Assembly (NCBI GenBank): GCA_016930135.1
Contig: JAFGHM010000005.1
Location: 1 to 37,233, forward strand
DNA length: 37,233 nucleotides
Source of the DNA: Thermoplasmatota archaeon
GTDB lineage: Archaea; Thermoplasmatota; Thermoplasmata; UBA10834
Reading direction: 5' to 3'
The position numbers and the translations under genes were made by a program. Positions 32,645 through 37,233 of the stretch are shown here, piece after piece. The notes beneath the pieces were generated by a model. That model made no database searches and had not been told where the DNA came from. It saw only the letters and a program-made list of their open reading frames with translations. Every line of letters begins with the position of its first letter. Position 1 is the first letter of the stretch.

Positions 32645-32866
32645 ATGTCAGGTAACAGGGTTTTCAAATGCTACGCGTGCGGCAACGAATGGGAGGAGCC
32701 CTACGGCACTGGAAGACCTCTCGCGTGCCCCAAGTGCAGAAGCCCCAACATACACAGGACCGACGCCGACCGTGGCAAGAGAACGGCCGGAGGTGGCTTC
32801 GGAGCGGGCAGGGCTGCGTACGACCAGGGCAGAGGACGGGACATGTCCGGCCGTGGGCAAAGATGA
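32645..32866 (+). CDS. Zinc-ribbon protein with a Gly/Arg-rich tail
   Basis: The 73-residue protein has a zinc ribbon (CYACG and CPKC, about 9-31), then a tail rich in Gly, Arg and Asp (about 45-73). The start at 32645 is favoured by GGAGG about 8 nt upstream over the ATG at 32630. Its place between the Mrp and NifX genes suggests a partner in cluster assembly. The RG-rich tail is similar in style to that of the NifX-like protein two genes later. Confidence 0.72.
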   Translation: MSGNRVFKCYACGNEWEEPYGTGRPLACPKCRSPNIHRTDADRGKRTAGGGFGAGRAAYDQGRGRDMSGRGQR

Positions 32867-32876
32867 GGTGATGTAG

Positions 32877-33032
32877 ATGGAAGGAGAACTCGAGTTTGGT
32901 TCGAGCATATGCTACTGCCCGAAGTGCGAGAAGGAGTTCCCGCACAAGCACCGTGGCGTACCGTGCTCCGAGACGAAGTGCCCGAAATGTGGGTCGCCAA
33001 TGATAGGCAGGAAGTGCAGGGAGGAGAGCTGA
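32877..33032 (+). CDS. 51-residue double CxxC zinc-ribbon protein
   Basis: This ORF is too short for the track. It starts MEGELEFG and has CYCPKC and CPKC knuckles separated by a basic, His-containing loop ([10 protein letters not shown]) with an extra Cys. A Shine-Dalgarno GAGGTGAT is about 4-10 nt upstream. Its stop overlaps the NifX-like start (TGATG). It has the look of a rubredoxin-type or ribbon metal site; whether it binds zinc or iron is unknown. Confidence 0.68.
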   Translation: MEGELEFGSSICYCPKCEKEFPHKHRGVPCSETKCPKCGSPMIGRKCREES

Positions 33033-33451
33033 TGAACGGCAAGAGGATATGTCTGACATCGACCGGGCCGAGACTGAGCGATCCGGCGGATCCGAGGTTC
33101 GGAAGGTGCGCGTATTTCATATTCGTGGACGAGGCGACGGGAGCGACGGAGGCCGCCCCCAACGACGCCAGGCTCCTGGGGAACGGTGCGGGCATCCAGG
33201 CGGCCCAAGACATCGTCACGAAAGGAGCGGGAGTCGTCATCACAGGCGACATGGGCCCGAACGCCTTCAGGGTGCTCAGCGCTGCCGGCGTGCGCGTGTT
33301 CGTGGGAGTCAATGGCTCCTGCGAGGCTGCGCTCGACGGCTATCGAAAGGGGCTGATGAAAGAGATTGGGTCGCCGACCGCCCCTGGACACCACGGCGGA
33401 AGAGGAGCCGGAAGGGGGCAGGGGATGGGCCGCGGAGGCGGATGGTTGTAG
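33032..33451 (+). CDS. NifX/dinitrogenase-cofactor family protein, first copy
   Basis: The 139-residue protein matches the NifX/MTH1175-like fold, with RFGRCAYFIFVD near 22-33 and GAGVVITGDMGPNAFRVLSAAGVRVFVGV near 65-93. In bacterial 'orange protein' homologues this fold holds a Mo-Cu-sulfide cluster; other relatives carry nitrogenase cofactor precursors. A C-terminal tail (about 117-139) is rich in Gly, Arg and two adjacent His. Cys26 and Cys97 are candidate ligands. A second NifX-like gene lies about 1 kb downstream. Confidence 0.85.
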   Translation: MNGKRICLTSTGPRLSDPADPRFGRCAYFIFVDEATGATEAAPNDARLLGNGAGIQAAQDIVTKGAGVVITGDMGPNAFRVLSAAGVRVFVGVNGSCEAALDGYRKGLMKEIGSPTAPGHHGGRGAGRGQGMGRGGGWL

Positions 33452-33453
33452 TG

Positions 33454-33936
33454 ATGACCGACGGCGTGAGCGACCGCAGGGATCTGACGAAGGAGCTGGA
33501 CCTCCTGGCGGAGAACGTCATCAGGATGCTCGAGGAGAACGACGCGAAGATATACTCGAGGGAGGTTATCGAGGAGTTCCGGAACCCATCCAACATAGGG
33601 CGCATGCAGGATGCGGACGGCGAAGGCGTCGGTGACGGCATCTGTGGGGACAGCATGGAGATCTATCTGAAGATCAAGGATGGCGTAATCGAGAGGTGCA
33701 CGTTCTTCACAGACGGCTGCGGCGCAACGATCGCCTGCGGGAGCAGGCTGACCAGGTTCGTCAAGGGGATGTCGGTTGAGGGAGCGAAGGCCGTGAAGCC
33801 TGCCAGCCTCATCCACCTGCTGAACGGCCTCCCGGAAGAGCATGTCCACTGCGCCTCGCTTGCCGTGGTAGCACTGAAGGGCGCCATAAGGAACTACGAG
33901 TCCAGGCAGAGGGCCAAGGAGGGCGCAAGAGCATGA
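33454..33936 (+). CDS. NifU/IscU-like iron-sulfur scaffold protein
   Basis: The 160-residue protein has the three scaffold cysteines in order: Cys64 (ICGDSMEI, followed by the conserved Asp66), Cys89 (TDGCGATIACGS) and Cys133 (HCASLAVVALKGAI). A short N-terminal extension precedes the fold. IscU/NifU scaffolds build clusters from iron and sulfide. No dedicated cysteine desulfurase (NifS/IscS) gene is in the window, so sulfur may come from the DsrE-like protein or another source. The start could be ATG 33442, GTG 33451 or ATG 33454; spacing from GGAGG is not decisive. Confidence 0.85.
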   Translation: MTDGVSDRRDLTKELDLLAENVIRMLEENDAKIYSREVIEEFRNPSNIGRMQDADGEGVGDGICGDSMEIYLKIKDGVIERCTFFTDGCGATIACGSRLTRFVKGMSVEGAKAVKPASLIHLLNGLPEEHVHCASLAVVALKGAIRNYESRQRAKEGARA

Positions 33937-34091
33937 GGTTCTTGAGATTCCGGTGCAGGAACTGCGGCCTGCAGATGGCTCTCAACGAGCCGCCTGAGAA
34001 GTGCTTCTCATGTGGCTCCACGGACATAGTCAGAGAAGGCTGGAGGCAGCGGTTCTCACAGTCGAAGGATGATCGGAAGAAGAGGAGTTGA
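33933..34091 (+). CDS. 52-residue rubredoxin-like zinc ribbon
   Basis: This ORF is too short for the track. It starts MRFLRFRCRNCG and has a second knuckle, CFSCG, with a short spacer, a single-ribbon metal site of the rubredoxin type. A basic tail follows (KDDRKKRS). The ATG overlaps the stop of the NifU-like gene in the form ATGA, so translation is coupled. It is one of three small ribbons in this block. Confidence 0.7.
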   Translation: MRFLRFRCRNCGLQMALNEPPEKCFSCGSTDIVREGWRQRFSQSKDDRKKRS

Positions 34092-34095
34092 TTGA

Positions 34096-34455
34096 TTGAA
34101 AGTATGCATACCAACCAACGGCCGCGGAGGGCTCGAGGATATCGTCTGCGAACACTTCGGGAGAGCGCCGACTTTCACGGTAGTCGATATGGACACGAAC
34201 TCCGTAGTCGTCGTGCCGAATGCCAGCGAGCACATGGGGGGCATGGGCAAGCCCCCCGAGCACATAATCAGTACTGGCTCCGAGGTGCTCGTGTGCTCAG
34301 AGCTGGGGCCGAGAGCGATCGGGATGTTCGAGTCCTACGGGGTCGAGGTCTTCGTGGGAGCTCGGGGAACGGTCAGGGAAGCCGTGGAGCTGTGGAGACA
34401 GGGCAAGCTAGAGAGGGCTTCGGACGTGAACGCGTGCCGGGAGCACCGGCACTGA
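34096..34455 (+). CDS. NifX/dinitrogenase-cofactor family protein, second copy
   Basis: The 119-residue protein starts at TTG with MKVCIPTNGRGG and has the family core EHFGRAPTFTVVD, then MGGMGKPPEHIISTGSEVLVCSELGPRAIGMF. A short tail ends CREHRH. It diverges from the first copy, which has a longer Gly/Arg-rich tail. Two copies in one operon suggest different metal or partner roles. It lies 4 nt after the rubredoxin-like stop. Confidence 0.85.
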   Translation: MKVCIPTNGRGGLEDIVCEHFGRAPTFTVVDMDTNSVVVVPNASEHMGGMGKPPEHIISTGSEVLVCSELGPRAIGMFESYGVEVFVGARGTVREAVELWRQGKLERASDVNACREHRH

Positions 34456-34525
34456 CGCGGACGGATGGCGCCGGCGGACGGCGTGGTCTGAGCGTGAATT
34501 CAGTCTATGAACAGGGTGAGCACGG

Positions 34526-35362
34526 TTGAGAATAAGCGTAGCGAGCGGCAAGGGCGGCACTGGCAAGACCCTTGTGGCGACCAACCTGGCCGCCGTCACT
34601 CAGTCATCGCTGCTGGTGGACCTCGATGTCGAGGAGCCGAACTGCTACATCTTCGTGGAGGGCGAGCAGAGGAGCGAGCAGGTCTTCCGGCCCGTGCCTG
34701 TGATTGACGAGGAGAAGTGCACGAGGTGCGGCACATGTGCGGAGGTGTGCGAGTATCATGCGATCGTCGCTCTCCCTAAGACGATAATGACCTTCGAGGA
34801 GCTCTGCCACGGGTGCGGGGCGTGCAGCATGTTCTGCCCCGAGGGCGCTATCACGGAGAAAGGCAGGGCCATGGGGGAAATCATATCCGTCCAGGCGAAC
34901 GGCTGCCAGAAGCTGCTCTATGGCAGGATGAGGATAGGGGAGCCAGCGCCCGTGCCTCTCATACGCCAGGTCAAGAAGAGGATACCGAAGGACATCCTGG
35001 CCATCGTCGACTGCCCTCCCGGAACCGCTTGTCCTGCGGTCGAGAGCATGCGCGGGACCGACTTCTGCGTGCTGGTGACCGAGCCAACACCGTTCGGCTT
35101 CCACGACCTGAAGCTCGCACTCGAGGTGGTCAGGAAGCTCAGGATACCGCACGCGGTCTTCGTCAACAAGCACGGCCTACCCGGCCCGGACATCCATGAG
35201 TATTGCAGAAGCAAGGGCATACCAGTCGTAGGGCAACTGCGGCATGACATGCAGATTGCCAGAAACTACTCAGAGGGACGGATGATCGTGACCGACCCGG
35301 CGCACAGGAAGACCTTCGAAGGGCTCCTGAAGCGAGTGCTGGAGGAGGCTTCCAGGCGATGA
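34526..35362 (+). CDS. MinD-family ATPase with an inserted 2[4Fe-4S] ferredoxin, first copy
   Basis: The 278-residue protein begins with the deviant Walker A SGKGGTGKT (7-15). A ferredoxin insert (about 60-110) has Cys65/68/71/75 and Cys94/97/100/104. The ATPase fold then resumes (AIVDCPPGTACPA, VTEPTPFGFHDL). This is the COG1149 type seen as a tandem pair in bacterial ORP loci. The start is TTG after a weak GGGTGAG. It overlaps the second copy by 4 nt. The family probably couples ATP use to an iron-sulfur or redox step. Confidence 0.9.
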   Translation: MRISVASGKGGTGKTLVATNLAAVTQSSLLVDLDVEEPNCYIFVEGEQRSEQVFRPVPVIDEEKCTRCGTCAEVCEYHAIVALPKTIMTFEELCHGCGACSMFCPEGAITEKGRAMGEIISVQANGCQKLLYGRMRIGEPAPVPLIRQVKKRIPKDILAIVDCPPGTACPAVESMRGTDFCVLVTEPTPFGFHDLKLALEVVRKLRIPHAVFVNKHGLPGPDIHEYCRSKGIPVVGQLRHDMQIARNYSEGRMIVTDPAHRKTFEGLLKRVLEEASRR

Positions 35363-36282
35363 AAGAGATAGTGGTCCTGAGCGGAAAGGGCGGCACGGGG
35401 AAGACGATGCTCGTGGCCAACTACGCCGCCCTGGCCAAAGAAGCGATTCTTGCGGACTGCGATGTCGACGCACCCAATCTGCACCTGCTGATGGCACCCG
35501 AGGTCAAGGAATCGGGGCCCTTTCCCAGCATGAAAGCTGCATCTATCGATGGAGCCAAATGCGTCAACTGCGGTGAGTGCGTCCCTCTCTGCCGGTTCGA
35601 GGCGATCAAGTGGATAGGCAATTCGAGCCTCAGGAAGGTCGCGATCTCGGTCGACGAGTGCGAAGGGTGTGGCGTCTGCGCCCGAGCCTGTCCTGAGGGG
35701 GCGATCTCGATGGTCGAGCGCAAAGGCGGGGACTGGTTCATCTCCTCGACAAGGTACGGGACCATGGTGCACGCGCTGCTCGAACCAGGAGGGGAGAACT
35801 CAGGAAAGCTGGTTGCTCTGGTCAAGCAGAAGGCGAGGATGCTAGCAAGGAACACTGGTGCGAAGCTGGTCATCGTCGACGGACCTCCAGGGATCGGATG
35901 CGCCGCAATATCGGCCCTCTCGGGAGCGAACCTGGTGTTACTTGTGACCGAGCCCACGAAGTCCGGGGCTAGCGATTTCACGAGAGCCCTTAACCTGGCG
36001 GAGTCCTTCAGGTGCAAGACCTGCTACGTCATCAACAGGGCCGACATCAACGCACGCATGGCGGAGGAGATAGACAGGACAGCAGCAGACAAGGGGGTGC
36101 AATGCGCGGGTAAGATACCTTACGACGATGAGGTGGTCGCATCGATGGCCTTGGGCAAGACAGTCGTCGAATCCGGTAAAGGAGAGGCCAGGAAGAGCAT
36201 AGTGGATTCGTGGAACGCGCTCATGGACATCGTCAGCACTGGCGACGATACGGCAGCCTCGGAGGGCCCCCATGACAGGTGA
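35359..36282 (+). CDS. MinD-family ATPase with an inserted 2[4Fe-4S] ferredoxin, second copy
   Basis: The 307-residue protein starts MKEIVVLSGKGGTGKT. The ferredoxin insert has Cys68/71/74/78 and Cys101/104/107/111, and a longer middle region carries a basic stretch. Later ATPase motifs are VIVDGPPGIGCAA and VTEPTKSGASDF. It is a paralogue of the overlapping upstream gene; the pair probably forms a heterodimer. Its end overlaps the metallo-hydrolase start by 11 nt. Confidence 0.9.
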   Translation: MKEIVVLSGKGGTGKTMLVANYAALAKEAILADCDVDAPNLHLLMAPEVKESGPFPSMKAASIDGAKCVNCGECVPLCRFEAIKWIGNSSLRKVAISVDECEGCGVCARACPEGAISMVERKGGDWFISSTRYGTMVHALLEPGGENSGKLVALVKQKARMLARNTGAKLVIVDGPPGIGCAAISALSGANLVLLVTEPTKSGASDFTRALNLAESFRCKTCYVINRADINARMAEEIDRTAADKGVQCAGKIPYDDEVVASMALGKTVVESGKGEARKSIVDSWNALMDIVSTGDDTAASEGPHDR

Positions 36283-36952
36283 GAGAGCAAGGGTGTCGAT
36301 CGTGTACGACTCCGTCGCGGTCCAGGGGTTCGAGACGGGATGGGGGTTCTCGGCGCTCATACACACATCTGACAGCATGGTCTTGTTCGACTGTGGCTGG
36401 GACGGACACGTTCTGATCAGGAACCTTGCGCGCCTTGGCGTGCACGCAGCGGCGATAGACAAGGTCGTGCTGTCCCACATGCACTGGGACCACATATCTG
36501 GTCTGACGGAGCTGCTGTCTCAGACGACCCCCGCAAAGCCGATCGAGGTCTACCTCCCTGAAGCGTTCTCGCAGAATCTCAAGAGGGAGATCGTGAGGCA
36601 CGCGATCGTCACAGAGGTCGAAGGGCCTTACGAGATCGCCACCGGTGTAATCAGCACGGGAGCACTCGGATCCGATATCAAGGAGCAGTCCCTGGTTGTC
36701 CGCTCCGGCGAGAAGGCTGCGGTGCTAACAGGCTGCGCTCACCCGGGATTGAGGGCAATAATGGCAAGGGCTTCCGAGATCGCCAAGCCGACCGCGCTCA
36801 TCGGAGGATTCCATGGAGCGCGCGCGGACGATGTGCCGAAGGACCTGGAACTCCTGGTCCCATGCCACTGCACCCAGGCAAAGACGGAGCTGCTGAAGGC
36901 ATTCGGAGATAGGGCCTCGGAGGGATTGGCCGGGGCCAGCTATACTCTATGA
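36272..36952 (+). CDS. Metallo-beta-lactamase-fold protein at the end of the NifX/MinD block
   Basis: The 226-residue protein has SHMHWDH (68-74), a LTGCAHPG segment and a late GGFHGA; these supply metal ligands of the fold. It resembles the group annotated as dihydropterin/RFAP-synthase-like metallo-hydrolases, which are common beside redox and cluster genes. The ATG overlaps the second MinD gene and follows GGAGGG by about 7 nt. The exact reaction is unknown. Confidence 0.82.
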   Translation: MTGERARVSIVYDSVAVQGFETGWGFSALIHTSDSMVLFDCGWDGHVLIRNLARLGVHAAAIDKVVLSHMHWDHISGLTELLSQTTPAKPIEVYLPEAFSQNLKREIVRHAIVTEVEGPYEIATGVISTGALGSDIKEQSLVVRSGEKAAVLTGCAHPGLRAIMARASEIAKPTALIGGFHGARADDVPKDLELLVPCHCTQAKTELLKAFGDRASEGLAGASYTL

Positions 36953-36992
36953 CCTCCGGTCGCTCTGGCCCGCTCCGATATCGACCGACAGA

Positions 36993-37233
36993 TCAGAGCT
37001 TCTTGTGGCAGAACCACCAGTCGTAGCACTCGTAGCTCTTCAGCCTCTCCTTGGCTGTCTTCTCGTCACTTGCAGGCGGTATTATGACCCTGTCCTTCAG
37101 GATGGCGTTGTTGGGCCAGTTCGCGGGCACAGCGACCTTGTTGTTGTCAGCTGTCTGCAGGGCCTTCACAGCCCTGAGCACCTCGTCGATGTTCCTTCCG
37201 ATCTCCTGCGGGTAGTAGAGTATCAGCCTGAAG
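36993..37233 (-). CDS. Peroxiredoxin, C-terminal part (5' end outside the window)
   Basis: About 79 codons are visible on the minus strand. The sequence [22 protein letters not shown], then VAVPANWP, and the terminal [12 protein letters not shown] are typical of archaeal Prx6-type thiol peroxidases with extra C-terminal cysteines. The catalytic peroxidatic Cys is not in view. Members reduce peroxides using thiol donors. It is convergent with the metallo-hydrolase, with only 40 nt between stops. Confidence 0.9.
   Translation of the reverse strand, partial: FRLILYYPQEIGRNIDEVLRAVKALQTADNNKVAVPANWPNNAILKDRVIIPPASDEKTAKERLKSYECYDWWFCHKKL

Noticed and set aside
28609-36952. Nitrogen-fixation cluster
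   Set aside because: NifX- and NifU-like genes are present, but nifH, nifD, nifK, nifB, nifE and nifN are not in the window. The MinD/Mrp/NifX pattern fits ORP-like loci better.
1-37233. CRISPR array, IS element or prophage
   Set aside because: No regularly spaced direct repeats, transposase, integrase or phage structural genes were seen on either strand. The only mobile-type element is the intein.

Overview
This window comes from an archaeon, most likely a euryarchaeal lineage related to Thermoplasmatota. That placement is inferred from gene content; no rRNA is present to confirm it. The archaeal markers are consecutive ether-lipid enzymes (GGGP synthase and a UbiA-type DGGGP synthase), RadA, a class I CCA-adding enzyme, a Trm-G10 type tRNA methyltransferase, a beta-CASP RNase of the aCPSF2 type, a tRNA-Leu with a bulge-helix-bulge intron, and TATA boxes about 26-30 nt upstream of many start codons. 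The DNA is GC-rich and codes densely on both strands, with small intergenic gaps. I see no IS element, prophage or CRISPR array.

Bases 1-13,000 are mostly housekeeping. They hold a zinc-ribbon protein, a COG2403/cPGS-like P-loop enzyme, tRNA-Leu(UAA) with a 23-nt intron, a GNAT acetyltransferase and an anchored PKD-domain protein. These are followed by the two-gene lipid operon, an M50 membrane protease, Trm-G10, RadA carrying a 174-residue mini-intein in its Walker A motif, a membrane protein and the CCA enzyme. Upstream of the CCA gene is a strong candidate small RNA (12481-12568, minus strand), with its own TATA box, a long closing stem, a hairpin loop containing CUCC and a terminal U-run.

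Bases 13,000-28,250 hold a metallo-hydrolase, an amidohydrolase of the MTA/SAH/5'-deoxyadenosine deaminase type, an NfeD/SPFH membrane pair, a regulator-like HTH gene divergent from a YjbQ-family gene with two dyads between them, aCPSF2, NadC, an MFS transporter, an HdrE/HdrD-like membrane electron-transfer pair, a BPL_N-type amidotransferase-like protein, tRNA-Val(GAC), and a long alpha-helical protein with five ~62-residue repeats.

Bases 28,600-36,950 form one plus-strand block of 15 tightly packed genes, the most interesting part of the window. It starts with two regulators that overlap by 4 nt (UPF0251/DUF134 and an HTH_10 protein with a Cys cluster) and a radical SAM protein. It continues with DUF1847, a DsrE-like protein, an Mrp/NBP35 ATPase, three small zinc-ribbon proteins, two NifX-like proteins, a NifU/IscU-like scaffold, two tandem MinD ATPases each with a 2[4Fe-4S] ferredoxin insert, and a metallo-beta-lactamase-fold protein. 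No nitrogenase, NifB or NifH gene is present. The set resembles the bacterial anaerobe 'orange protein' (ORP) locus, expanded with a scaffold, zinc ribbons and dedicated regulators. I interpret it as a metal-sulfur cluster assembly or redox-linked ATPase system of unknown purpose. The window ends inside a peroxiredoxin gene.
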